The translations under genes and the position numbers were made by a program. A DNA stretch of 64,000 bases, taken from Sphingobium sp. TKS. Its GTDB lineage: Bacteria > Pseudomonadota > Alphaproteobacteria > Sphingomonadales > Sphingomonadaceae. Positions 53,258-61,719 of the stretch are shown here, one piece after another (position 1 is the first letter of the stretch; every line of letters begins with the position of its first letter). The stretch is from assembly GCF_001563265.1 (NCBI RefSeq), contig NZ_CP005083.1, positions 1,429,001 through 1,493,000 of the forward strand, read 5' to 3'. The notes beneath the pieces are model-generated. The model did no database searches. It had not been told where the DNA came from and was given only the letters and a program-made list of their open reading frames with translations.

Positions 53258-54072
53258 GCGGGCTGGAGGCGTTGGAAAAGCCGCTGGCGACGCTGGCCTT
53301 TTGCTGGCGGATCGAGCGGCGGGACGGGGTGACGATCGGCCTCACCAGCCATGATCGCGACCTGGAGATCGGGCACGTCCGCTATCGCGCCGCGCCGGGG
53401 ATGACGCCTTCCGCCGTGCGGAGCGGGATCACGGTGGAGGGAGCCGACAGCGATGTCGAGGGCGCGCTGGTGGCGGATGCGATCAGCGAGGCGGACCTGA
53501 TGGCGGGGCGCTGGGACGGGGCCGGGCTGGAATTGCGGCTGACCGAGTGGGAGGCGCCGGGTGAATTGTGGTTGCTGCTGGCGCGGGGGGAGATCGGGGC
53601 CGTCACGCGCAAGGCCGGGGCTTTTACGGCGGAGCTGGTGGGGGCGATGGCGGCTTTGAAAGCGCCGGTCGCGCCTTCGACTTCGCCGGATTGCCGGGCG
53701 GCGCTGGGGGACCGGCAGTGTCGGGTGGATCTGGCCGGGCGGCGGCGCGTGGTGGCGGTCGAGGAGGTCGAGGACGCTGTCGTGGCTGTGTCCGGGCTGG
53801 AGGCGGGGGTCTATGCCTTCGGGACTTTGCGTTGGTTGACCGGGGCCAATGGCGGGATTGTGCAGGGGGTGGTCGATAATGACGCGAGTGGCGTGACTTT
53901 GGCCGATCCGCCGTCTTTTGCTGTGGAGGTGGGGGCTTTGGCTTTGCTGACCGAGGGATGCGACCGGCAGTTGGCGACCTGTGCCGGGCGGTTCGGCAAT
54001 GGGGTGAACTTTCGGGGCGAGCCTTATCTGCCGGGGACGGATTTGCTGACGCGCTATCCGGGGGCGGCTTGA
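53254..54072 (+). CDS. DUF2163 tail protein (GTA gp13)
   Basis: The 272-residue baseplate protein has GVTIGLTSHDRDLEIGHVRYRAAPGM at the N-terminus and a Cys-rich centre and C-terminus (SPDCRAALGDRQCRVDLAGRR and LTEGCDRQLATCAGRFGNGVNFRGEPYLPGTD). The last segment is the family's conserved C-terminal motif. It overlaps gp12 and gp14. The Cys residues may bind metal or an Fe-S-like cofactor as seen in RcGTA tail structures. Confidence 0.93.
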   Translation: MSGLEALEKPLATLAFCWRIERRDGVTIGLTSHDRDLEIGHVRYRAAPGMTPSAVRSGITVEGADSDVEGALVADAISEADLMAGRWDGAGLELRLTEWEAPGELWLLLARGEIGAVTRKAGAFTAELVGAMAALKAPVAPSTSPDCRAALGDRQCRVDLAGRRRVVAVEEVEDAVVAVSGLEAGVYAFGTLRWLTGANGGIVQGVVDNDASGVTLADPPSFAVEVGALALLTEGCDRQLATCAGRFGNGVNFRGEPYLPGTDLLTRYPGAA

Positions 54073-54440
54073 ACGACATTGCGGCGGCGGCTCGGGCGCT
54101 GGTGGGGGTGCGCTTTCGCCTGCATGGACGGGCGCCGGAGCGGGGTCTGGATTGCGTAGGGCTGGCGGCGCTGGTCCTGGGGCGGGTGGCGCCGCAGGGT
54201 TATGGGCTGCGCTCCGGCGATGAGCGCCAGGCGGCGGACTGGTTGCGGGCGGCAGGCCTGCGGCGGGTCGAGCCGGCGCGGGCTGGCGATCTGGCGCTGG
54301 TGCGGCCGGGGCCATTGCAGTTGCATTTGATGATCGTCGTGCCGGGCGGGCATGTCCATGCCCATGCGGGCGTGGGGCGCGTGGTGGAGATGCCGGGGGA
54401 GTCGCCCTGGCCGGTGCTGGGCTATTGGCGGCCAGAATAG
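54069..54440 (+). CDS. NlpC/P60-type peptidase (GTA gp14)
   Basis: The 123-residue protein digests peptidoglycan during GTA DNA entry. The catalytic Cys is in ERGLDCVGLAALVLGR, and the His residues are in LQLHLMIVVPGGHVHAHAGVG. The start is TTG 54069, overlapping the gp13 stop (TTGA). Such a rare start is consistent with coupled translation. Confidence 0.85.
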   Translation: MNDIAAAARALVGVRFRLHGRAPERGLDCVGLAALVLGRVAPQGYGLRSGDERQAADWLRAAGLRRVEPARAGDLALVRPGPLQLHLMIVVPGGHVHAHAGVGRVVEMPGESPWPVLGYWRPE

Positions 54441-54461
54441 CGGGACGGAATAGGAGAAAAT

Positions 54462-56660
54462 ATGGCGACGATTGTGTTGACCGCCCTTGGCACGGCCATT
54501 GGCGGGCCGCTGGGTGGCGCCATTGGCGGGCTGATCGGCAATGCCTTCGATCATGCGGTGCTGTTCAAGCCCAAGGGGGTGGAGGGGCGGCGGCTGACCG
54601 AGGTGCAGGTCCAGACCTCCACTTATGGTTCGCAGATACCCAAGCTGTTCGGGACGCTGCGGGTGGCGGGAACGGTGATCTGGGCGACGGACCTCAAGGA
54701 GACGAAGCACAAGAGCGGCGGGGGCAAGGGACGGCCCAGCGTCACCAGCTACAGCTATTCGGCCAGTTTTGCCGTGGCCTTGTCGGCGCGGGCCGTCCGG
54801 TCGGTGCGGCGCATCTGGGCGGATGGGAATCTGCTGCGGGGGGCGGCGGGGGACTTCAAGACGGAGCTGGGGGCTTTTCGGCTGCATCTGGGGGGAGAGG
54901 ATCAGGCGGTCGATCCATTGATCGCGGCGGCGGAAGGCGTGGACGTGACGCCGGGGCATCGGGGAATGGCCTATGCAGTGTTCGAGGATCTGGCGCTGGC
55001 CGATTACGGCAATCGCATTCCTTCGCTCACATTCGAGGTCGAGGCGGACGAGGGAGCGGTTTCGATTGCCGGTCTGGCCGGCGAATTGAGCGGGGGGATG
55101 TTGACCGGCGACGGGTTCGGTACGGTCGACGGCATGGCGGCGAGCGGCGCCGATGTGAGCGATGCGCTGGCGCCGCTGGCGGATGCGTTCGACCTTGCCT
55201 TCGTGGCGGAAGAGGCCGGATTGCGCCTGCGGGCTTCGGGGACGGAAGGCGAGGCGCTGCTTGGGGGCGTGGGACTGTGCCGGTCGGTCAATGGGCGTGC
55301 TTTGGACGGTCTTGAGCGGTCGGGTGGTGCTGCCGATAGCGTGCCGGTGGCTTTGTCGGTGCGCTATTATGATCCGGAGCGGGACTATCAGGCGGGCGTG
55401 CAACGCGTCGGCAGGCCTGGGCCGGGGCGGCTGGAGCAGGGGGTGGACCTGCCGGTCGTGCTGTCGGGCGAGGATGCGCGGGCGCTGGCGGCGCGGAAGA
55501 TGGGGATGGCCTGGACGGGGCGATCGACGATGACATTGCGGTGCGGGTGGGATGCGTTGCGCCATGCACCCGGCAATGTCGTGACGGTCGAAGGCGTGCC
55601 GGGCCTTTGGCGGATCGAGGAGCGCGAATGGGAGGCCATGGCTGTGCGGATGGGCCTTCGGCGCGTGCCGGGGGCTGGCGCGGCGATCCCGGCGGGAGCG
55701 TCTTCGGGCGCGGTCGTGCGGCAGGCGGACAGGCCGCATGGACCCACGACGCTGATGCTGGCCGACTTGCCGTCGATCAGGGAAGGGCTGGCGACGGCCC
55801 CGGTCATCGTGGCGGCGGCGAGCGGGGGCGAAGGGTGGCGTGGCGCGGCACTTTTCGCGATCGGCGCGACGGGGGAGGCTTCTCCTGTCGGGCGGACGGC
55901 TGGCCGGGCGGTGATGGGCCTTGTGGACGCGGCATTGCCTGCGGGAAGCGCGACGTTGATCGATGGCATCCATGCCGTTCAGGTCACGCTGTTGGCGGAG
56001 GACATGGAATTGAACGGGGCGGATGAGGCGGCACTGGCGTTGGGCCGCAATCTGTGTCTGGTCGGGCGGGAGCTGATCCAGTTCACTCATGTCGTTCAGA
56101 CTGGTGCGGCGAGCTTCCGGCTGGAAGGACTGCGGCGGGGATTGTTCGGAACCGAATGGGCGATGGCGTCGCATGCGGAGGGAGAGAATTTCCTGCTGCT
56201 GGAGGAGGACCGGCTGGCCGAGCCGCTTGCCGCTTATGGCGGCGTGCCAGAGATCGGCGGCGGCATTCGCATCGCGGCGATCGGAGTGGGAGACAGTGAA
56301 CCGAGCGATGCCCTGTTGACGATCACGGGGGAGGCCGTGGTGCCGCCCTCCCCGGTCCATGTGAAGGCGCTGGCCGATGGTGCGGGCGGCTGGATCATTG
56401 GCTGGACGAGGCGGAGCAGGAACGGGTGGCGCTGGACCAGCGGGACCGATGTGCCGTTGGGCGAAGACCGGGAGAGGTACGAACTGCGTTTGTGGGCGGG
56501 CGCGATTGAATTGCGCCGGATCGTCACGGATCAATCCGTCTGGACCTATGACGCGGCGACGGTGGCCGAAGATATGGGTGCGGGTGAGCTGGCGGTGGAG
56601 GTGCGGCAGGTCGGCTCCTATGCGTTGGGACGGGCCGCGCGCATCGTTCTGGCCGACTGA
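54462..56660 (+). CDS. Phage tail / baseplate 'megatron' protein (GTA gp15), short form
   Basis: The 732-residue hub protein begins MATIVLTALGTAIGGPLGGAIGG (glycine-rich helix), then FKPKGVEGRRLTEVQVQTSTYGSQIPKLFGTLRVAGTVIWATDL, and a middle similar to the phage-tail/GTA gp15 core (LARDYNR-type YDPERDYQAGVQR, LARKMGMAWTGRST). It is much shorter than RcGTA gp15 (about 1300 residues) and seems to lack the TIM-barrel insert. A TIM-barrel is instead in gp12. It follows gp14 by 21 bases with GGAG. Confidence 0.88.
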   Translation: MATIVLTALGTAIGGPLGGAIGGLIGNAFDHAVLFKPKGVEGRRLTEVQVQTSTYGSQIPKLFGTLRVAGTVIWATDLKETKHKSGGGKGRPSVTSYSYSASFAVALSARAVRSVRRIWADGNLLRGAAGDFKTELGAFRLHLGGEDQAVDPLIAAAEGVDVTPGHRGMAYAVFEDLALADYGNRIPSLTFEVEADEGAVSIAGLAGELSGGMLTGDGFGTVDGMAASGADVSDALAPLADAFDLAFVAEEAGLRLRASGTEGEALLGGVGLCRSVNGRALDGLERSGGAADSVPVALSVRYYDPERDYQAGVQRVGRPGPGRLEQGVDLPVVLSGEDARALAARKMGMAWTGRSTMTLRCGWDALRHAPGNVVTVEGVPGLWRIEEREWEAMAVRMGLRRVPGAGAAIPAGASSGAVVRQADRPHGPTTLMLADLPSIREGLATAPVIVAAASGGEGWRGAALFAIGATGEASPVGRTAGRAVMGLVDAALPAGSATLIDGIHAVQVTLLAEDMELNGADEAALALGRNLCLVGRELIQFTHVVQTGAASFRLEGLRRGLFGTEWAMASHAEGENFLLLEEDRLAEPLAAYGGVPEIGGGIRIAAIGVGDSEPSDALLTITGEAVVPPSPVHVKALADGAGGWIIGWTRRSRNGWRWTSGTDVPLGEDRERYELRLWAGAIELRRIVTDQSVWTYDAATVAEDMGAGELAVEVRQVGSYALGRAARIVLAD

Positions 56661-56699
56661 TCGGCGCCTTCCTTTCTAACGAAAAAGGACAATCGAATC

Positions 56700-57203
56700 A
56701 TGACGATGGACTCGACCTTCCGTTGGGCCTTGCCCCAGCTTTTTGCCGGGCAGGCGCAAAAGGAAATTTTCCATAATGAGGCGCTGACCCGGATCGACAT
56801 GCTGCTGCATGGCGCGGTGGAAAGCGCCGATGAGGACGTGCCGCCGGCTTCGCCCGCGGTCGGTGCCTGCTGGATCGTGACGGCGGGTGCTTCCGGGGCT
56901 TGGGAAGGGCAGGACGGAGCCTTGGCCTGCTGGACCGATGGGGGGTGGCGCTTTGCCGCTCCGCGTGTGGGGCTTTCGCTATGGGTCGTGGACAGGGGGC
57001 ACGTCATGCAGCATGACGGCGTGGACTGGCATGATTCCGGCGTGCGGGGGGATGGATTTTACATCGGTGGCGCGCGGGTCGTGGGAGCGCAGGCGGCAGC
57101 GATAACCGATCCATCGGGAGGTGCGACTGTCGATGCGGAAGCCCGGTCCGCCCTCGCGGCAATTCTGGGCGCGTTGCGGGCGCATGGTTTGATCGGGCTC
57201 TGA
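56700..57203 (+). CDS. DUF2793 domain protein, last gene of the GTA cluster
   Basis: The 167-residue protein shows the DUF2793 pattern: FRWALPQLFAGQAQKEIFHNEALTRIDMLLHGAVES, PPASPAVGACWIVTAGASGAWEGQDGALACWTDGGWRF, split by turns. Such proteins are spike or fibre-like parts at the end of sphingomonad GTA clusters. It is 39 bases after gp15 with AAAAAGGA. No terminator is obvious directly after it. Confidence 0.9.
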   Translation: MTMDSTFRWALPQLFAGQAQKEIFHNEALTRIDMLLHGAVESADEDVPPASPAVGACWIVTAGASGAWEGQDGALACWTDGGWRFAAPRVGLSLWVVDRGHVMQHDGVDWHDSGVRGDGFYIGGARVVGAQAAAITDPSGGATVDAEARSALAAILGALRAHGLIGL

Positions 57204-57403
57204 TAGAGGGGCTGATCGGATCGTGACTTTGGTGTGTCCGCCTTTTACCAGAAAGCGCTTGCGAATTAGCTTTGCAGGAGGGGTAACGGCGCTCACTGCG
57301 TTATTTTTGCAACAGTTTTACCAATTGTGGACTTGCCATGAAACTTTCTAGCCGATACAGGGTTTCAGCAGTCCTTCGTGACAATTTTGAAAGGGGAATT
57401 CAG

Positions 57404-58480
57404 ATGCGGAAGCTTGCCCTCGCGGCTGTGCTTGCGACCAGCGCCTTGGCCACCCCGGCTCTGGCGCGTGACAATAGCTGGTATGTCGGTATCGACTCCG
57501 GCGTTGTGCTCGTCGAAGATCAGGACATCACTTTCACCCCCGGTAATGGCGGTGCCGCCAGCAACACGCTTGCCGGTGTGGACTACCACAAGGGCTGGGA
57601 TGGCGATGCCAATATCGGCTATGACTTCGGCGGTTTCCGTCTGGAAGCCGAGGCCGCTTACAAGCGCGCCAAGGTCGATCTGGACAAGAGCGGCTTCGGC
57701 GGCGCGGCTTCGGCCCTGTCGTTCATGCTGAACGGTTTGCTGGACTTCGGTCCCGATGACGGCCTGCAGGGCTTCGTCGGCGGCGGTGTCGGCGTGTCGC
57801 GCGGCAAGCTGGCCAATGACACTGTCAACGATTCTGACACCGGCTTCGCCTGGCAGGCGATCGCGGGCGTTCGCTATCCGCTGACCAACCATGTCGACGT
57901 CTCGCTGAAGTATCGCTTCTTCAACCAGGACGATATCAAGCTGGTTCCGGCCTACACCACCATCGGTGGCCCCGCCGGTTCGTCGGTTGACACCAAGCTG
58001 CGCACCCACAGCCTGCTGCTGGGTCTGACCTACAACTTCGGTGGTGAACCGGCTGCTCCGCCGCCGCCTCCCCCGCCGCCGCCTCCCCCGCCTCCCCCGC
58101 CGCCTCCGCCTCCGCCGCCGGTGGCCGAGTGCAGCCCTGGGCCGTACATCGTCTTCTTCGAATGGGACAAGTCGGACATCACGCCTGACGCCGCCACCAT
58201 TCTGGACAACGCGGTTTCGGCCTACAGCAACTGCGGCAGCGCCCAGGTCATGCTGGCGGGCTATGCGGACCGTTCGGGTTCGGCCTCGTACAACGTCGGC
58301 CTGTCGCAGCGTCGTGCTGACGCCGTTAAGGCTTACATCTCGTCGAAGGGCATCCCCGATGGCGTGATCACGACCCAGGCGTTCGGTGAATCGAACCCCC
58401 GCGTCGAAACCGCCGACGGCGTTCGCGAACTGCAGAACCGTCGCGTGGAAATCACCTACGGTCCGGGTTCGGGTCAGTAA
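57404..58480 (+). CDS. OmpA-family outer membrane protein with a poly-proline linker
   Basis: The 358-residue protein has a signal peptide ending TPALA and an 8-stranded barrel (residues about 25-210; SWYVGIDSGVVLVEDQDI to LLGLTYNF). A linker of about 21 Pro (58049-58114) follows, then an OmpA peptidoglycan-binding domain with VFFEWDKSDITPDAATIL and YADRSGSASYNVGLSQRRADAVKAYI. It anchors the outer membrane to the cell wall. ATG 57404 has GAAAGGGGAA upstream; an ATG at 57338 is open but gives no signal peptide. Confidence 0.95.
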   Translation: MRKLALAAVLATSALATPALARDNSWYVGIDSGVVLVEDQDITFTPGNGGAASNTLAGVDYHKGWDGDANIGYDFGGFRLEAEAAYKRAKVDLDKSGFGGAASALSFMLNGLLDFGPDDGLQGFVGGGVGVSRGKLANDTVNDSDTGFAWQAIAGVRYPLTNHVDVSLKYRFFNQDDIKLVPAYTTIGGPAGSSVDTKLRTHSLLLGLTYNFGGEPAAPPPPPPPPPPPPPPPPPPPPPVAECSPGPYIVFFEWDKSDITPDAATILDNAVSAYSNCGSAQVMLAGYADRSGSASYNVGLSQRRADAVKAYISSKGIPDGVITTQAFGESNPRVETADGVRELQNRRVEITYGPGSGQ

Positions 58481-58513
58481 GATTTTCCGTCCTTCGGGAT
58501 GGAAGAGGATTGA

Positions 58514-58542
58514 GGGGCTGGTCGGAAGACCGGCCCCTTTTT
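58514..58542 (+). terminator. Intrinsic terminator after the ompA-like gene
   Basis: GGGGCTGGTC (58514-58523) and GACCGGCCCC (58528-58537) form a 10-bp stem (one G-U) with a GGAA tetraloop and TTTTT. Confidence 0.9.
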
Positions 58543-58707
58543 CTATGCGGCTCTCATTTATATGGCTGGGTCGCTGTTCCGGCTGATTTGCGACTGGTTT
58601 ATCCAGCCCAAAAGTCGGAAAGCGGGTGACATTTTGGATCGCTTGGGCAACAAAAAGCCGTCATGCGGCGTTCGCTTCGCAGCATTCTTCTCGGGAGTTT
58701 GTTCATC

Positions 58708-59259
58708 ATGAAAATTGCCGCAATCCTCTGGGCATTGCCGATGGCTGTCCTGGTGTCGGGCTGCGTTACTGGTTCGTCCGCGAAGGCGCCTGCCGCTGAT
58801 GCTGCTGCGCCGATGGCCCACGCGAAGCTGCTCGCGGCGGATGGTTCCGCGCGGGGTGAGGCTATGGTGACGCAGGCAGCAGATGGCCTGCATGTCGTCG
58901 TGCACGCGCAAGGGCTGACGCCGGGCATGCATGCCGTGCATGTCCATACCATCGGAGCCTGTACGCCGCCCGACTTTGCAAGTGCGGGTGGTCATTGGAA
59001 TCCGACAGGACATAAGCATGGGAAGGATAATCCGGATGGCATGCATATGGGCGATATGCCCAACATGATTGCTGGCGCGGATGGCGCGGGCGAAATGGAA
59101 TATGTCATTCCGGGCGGAACCATCAGTGGGGGAGCAACGCCTCTGCTGGATAGCGATGGCGCGGCGGTCGTCATCCATGCGCAGGCCGATGACAACAAGA
59201 CCGATCCTGCGGGCAATGCCGGTGGGCGCGTTGCTTGCGGCATATGGTCGACGGGATAA
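58708..59259 (+). CDS. sodC: Superoxide dismutase (Cu-Zn), lipoprotein type
   Basis: The 183-residue periplasmic enzyme dismutes superoxide. It has a lipobox MAVLVSGCVTG and metal ligands in HAVHVHTIGACTPPDFASAGGHWNPTGHKHG (split across turns) and a C-terminal His plus GGRVACGIW, with the conserved disulfide Cys pair. ATG 58708 is chosen because GGGAG precedes it and it gives the lipoprotein signal. The H/D-rich GKDNPDGMHMGDMPNM loop is typical of bacterial SodC. Confidence 0.94.
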   Translation: MKIAAILWALPMAVLVSGCVTGSSAKAPAADAAAPMAHAKLLAADGSARGEAMVTQAADGLHVVVHAQGLTPGMHAVHVHTIGACTPPDFASAGGHWNPTGHKHGKDNPDGMHMGDMPNMIAGADGAGEMEYVIPGGTISGGATPLLDSDGAAVVIHAQADDNKTDPAGNAGGRVACGIWSTG

Positions 59260-59397
59260 CCTATGCGGGGGCGCGGCTGAATGTCGCGCCCGCTGAGGCG
59301 TAGACATTGAAGCGGGTCACGCGCCTTGATTCACTGCTTTGCAGGCTGGAAGGAGGCGAAGGGACTCCGTCCGGGATCGGTTGAATGTCGATTGGCC

Positions 59398-59943
59398 CTA
59401 CGGCGTCTGAATATCGGCCCGATAGCGTTCGATCACATGATAGGTCGAACCTGCCTGGCCGAGATGGCTTTCATACAGGGCGAATGCATCGACGGTGAAG
59501 GGCGCGCTTGCAAAAGCGGCATGGAGGGCCATGAACGCCTCCATGGAACCGGCTGTCCGACCGAAGCGGGCCAGCGTGACATGAGGGAAATAGCTTCGAT
59601 TGTCCGGTGAGAGGCCGGTATTGACACAGACACGGTCGACCTTCTGATGAAGCTGGGCGAGAGCATCACGTGGCTGTACGCCTGCCCAGAGTGTATGGAC
59701 CTGGCCCTTGCGGTCGAAACAGCCGATGCCGCCAAGGGCGATCTCGAACGGTGAAAAGCGGATATTGCCGAGCGCGTCGATAAGATCATTGGTCCGGTGG
59801 CGGTCCACTTCGCCCACGAAGCGCAGGGTGATGTGCAACTGGTCGTCATCTTGCCAGCGCGCATCCATGATGCCGCTCATCAGGGCGAGCAGTCCGTTGC
59901 GGATATCGGCTGGCGGGCGGATGGCGACGAACAGGCGATGCAT
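59398..59943 (-). CDS. thpR: RNA 2',3'-cyclic phosphodiesterase
   Basis: The 181-residue 2H-family phosphoesterase opens 2',3'-cyclic phosphates and can ligate tRNA halves. The two HxT/S motifs are HITLRFVGE (about residue 38) and HVTLARFGR (about residue 123). It starts MHRLFVAIRPP, as the family does. The ATG at 59943 diverges from the BI-1 gene. It is a minus-strand single gene. Confidence 0.94.
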   Translation of the reverse strand: MHRLFVAIRPPADIRNGLLALMSGIMDARWQDDDQLHITLRFVGEVDRHRTNDLIDALGNIRFSPFEIALGGIGCFDRKGQVHTLWAGVQPRDALAQLHQKVDRVCVNTGLSPDNRSYFPHVTLARFGRTAGSMEAFMALHAAFASAPFTVDAFALYESHLGQAGSTYHVIERYRADIQTP

Positions 59944-60063
59944 GATCTTCCTATAGCTGTTCTGCCGCGATAAGTCAGGTTGCGCTCTGTGCTTGAATTG
60001 AGGGCGCGATGAGCCGATAATGAGGGGGCCGGCCGCACTGATGCCGGTGAAGGAGATTATCTC

Positions 60064-60801
60064 ATGGCCAATTGGTCCGATCCGCGTTCCGACGTTGCGG
60101 GTTTTGGCGGCACGACCATTGCGCGCGGGGAGGCGTTCGACGCTGGCCTGCGTAGTTATATGCTGTCGGTCTACAATTATATGGCGAGCGGCGTGCTGCT
60201 GACCGGTCTGGTCGCGATGCTGTTCGCGTCGAGCGGTCTTGCCTATCAGATCCTGGCTGGGCCCGGTATCCTGAAATATGTCATCATGTTTGCGCCATTG
60301 CTGTTCGTGATGACCATGAGCTTTGGCATCAACCGCTTGTCGACTTTCGCGATGCAGGCGATGTTCTGGGCCTATGCCGCGGTGATGGGGCTGTCGCTCT
60401 CGTCCATCCTGCTCGTCTATACCGGCACCTCGGTCGCGCAGACCTTCTTCGCGACGGCGGCGGCTTTTGCGGGCCTCAGCCTCTGGGGTTATACGACGAA
60501 GCGTGACCTTTCGGGTCTCGGCACTTTCCTCATCATGGGTGTCGTCGGTCTGCTGGTCGCCAGCCTCATCAACCTGTTCTTCCGGTCGAGCGCGATGAAT
60601 CTGGTGATCAGCTTCATCGGCGTACTGCTGTTCGCGGGCCTGACGGCTTATGACACGCAGAAGATCAAGAGCATCTATGCCTATGTCGCGGGTACGGACA
60701 TGATGGGCAAGTCGGTGGTGATGGGGGCGCTGAACCTTTATCTCGACTTCATCAACATGTTCCTGTTCCTGCTGCGCTTCATGGGCAGTCAGCGCAACTG
60801 A
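60064..60801 (+). CDS. Bax inhibitor-1/YccA family membrane protein
   Basis: The 245-residue protein has seven predicted membrane helices, starting after an Arg/Asp-rich N-terminus. Family motifs include NYMASGVLLTGLVAM, FGINRLSTFAMQAMFWAYAAVMGLSLSS and ITFAGLTAYDTQKIK-like LLFAGLTAYDTQKIKSIY. BI-1/TMBIM proteins act as pH-gated ion leaks or protease modulators such as FtsH-YccA in bacteria. GAAGGAG lies 8 bases before ATG 60064. It ends in a strong terminator. Confidence 0.93.
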   Translation: MANWSDPRSDVAGFGGTTIARGEAFDAGLRSYMLSVYNYMASGVLLTGLVAMLFASSGLAYQILAGPGILKYVIMFAPLLFVMTMSFGINRLSTFAMQAMFWAYAAVMGLSLSSILLVYTGTSVAQTFFATAAAFAGLSLWGYTTKRDLSGLGTFLIMGVVGLLVASLINLFFRSSAMNLVISFIGVLLFAGLTAYDTQKIKSIYAYVAGTDMMGKSVVMGALNLYLDFINMFLFLLRFMGSQRN

Positions 60802-60822
60802 AGACAGTCTTGCCAAGACAGG

Positions 60823-60856
60823 AAAAGGCCCGGCGCAGCGATCCGCCGGGCCTTTT
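60823..60856. terminator. Bidirectional intrinsic terminator between BI-1 and GST genes
   Basis: AAAA, GGCCCGGCG (60827-60835), a short loop, CGCCGGGCC (60844-60852) and TTTT form a symmetric terminator serving both converging genes. Confidence 0.85.
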
Positions 60857-60859
60857 GCT

Positions 60860-61492
60860 TCAGGCGGGCTTCTGCATTTCCGCGATCAGGGCGTTGTCCA
60901 GTTCCTTCTGTCGCTTATAGGCCGGGCGTTCCCGCAGGCGGGCGGCATAGGCTTCGAAGGGCGGACGGCTGGGGATCGTGCCGAAGCTGAGACCCCAATC
61001 GACCTGCGCGCCGACATAGACGTCGGCGGCGGTGAACTGATCGCCGCAAATCCAGGCCGGGCCGGAAACGGCGCTTTCCAGGGCATCGATCGTGTGGTCG
61101 AATGTGCCATAGCCCGCCATGCGCTCGCGGTCTTCGGGAACGACAAAGCCGAGTGCCTTATTGGTGATGGCGGCCTCGACCGGCCCCGCCGCAAAGAAGA
61201 GCCAGCGATAATAGTCGGCACGGTCATCGGTGGAGGGCGCAAGGCCCGCGGCGGGGAAAGCGTCCGCCAGATAGGCGCAGATGGCGGCGCATTCCGTCAC
61301 CACCTTGCCGGCATGGACGATGGCCGGAACCTTGCCCATCGGGTTGATCGCTAGATAATTGGCGGACTTCATGCCGTTCTCGCCATAGTCCAGCACCACC
61401 ATTTCATAAGGCTGGCCGACTTCCTCCAGCATCCAGCGGACGATCTGCCCGCGCGACATGGGGTTGGTGTAGAAGGTGATTGCATTTGGCAT
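60860..61492 (-). CDS. Glutathione S-transferase family protein (second copy)
   Basis: The 210-residue protein has an N-terminal thioredoxin fold (ITFYTNPMSRGQIVRWMLEEVGQPYE, then NPMGKVPAIVHAGKVVTECAAICAYLAD) and a helical C-terminal domain (CGDQFTAADVYVGAQVDWGL). The catalytic residue is likely Ser/Met-Ser in NPMSRGQI, like beta-class enzymes. ATG 61492 is preferred over ATG 61552. It differs clearly from the GST gene at 40867 and probably has another substrate. Confidence 0.9.
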   Translation of the reverse strand: MPNAITFYTNPMSRGQIVRWMLEEVGQPYEMVVLDYGENGMKSANYLAINPMGKVPAIVHAGKVVTECAAICAYLADAFPAAGLAPSTDDRADYYRWLFFAAGPVEAAITNKALGFVVPEDRERMAGYGTFDHTIDALESAVSGPAWICGDQFTAADVYVGAQVDWGLSFGTIPSRPPFEAYAARLRERPAYKRQKELDNALIAEMQKPA

Positions 61493-61719
61493 CACGACTC
61501 TCCCGCTATTGGCCTCTGACGCCTTTTGTGCCCTTTGGGGAATGATCCGCAAAGCTTTTGCGTGGGCATGAAGGGTTCACGGAACTGGAGAGGGCCGAAG
61601 ATCAGGATAGTCTTGGTCTGGATCAGGCCATCCCGGTCCGTCCAGTAGCCTCATATGACAAGGGCGACCCTATGCTATGGGCCGCCCTTGATCATTCGTT
61701 ACCGCTGGATGCGCCAGGC

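Noticed and set aside
54054..56534. 826-codon frame on the minus strand opposite gp15
   Set aside because: Antisense to gp15, with the same Arg/Pro/His-rich composition and no ribosome site.
41539..57203. Active temperate prophage
   Set aside because: No integrase, repressor, replication, lysis gene, tRNA attachment site or composition shift; gene set equals the RcGTA programme.
58049..58114. Microsatellite-like CCG/CCT/CCC run
   Set aside because: It encodes the proline linker of the OmpA-like protein and uses mixed codons, so it is a coding linker, not a phase-variation tract.
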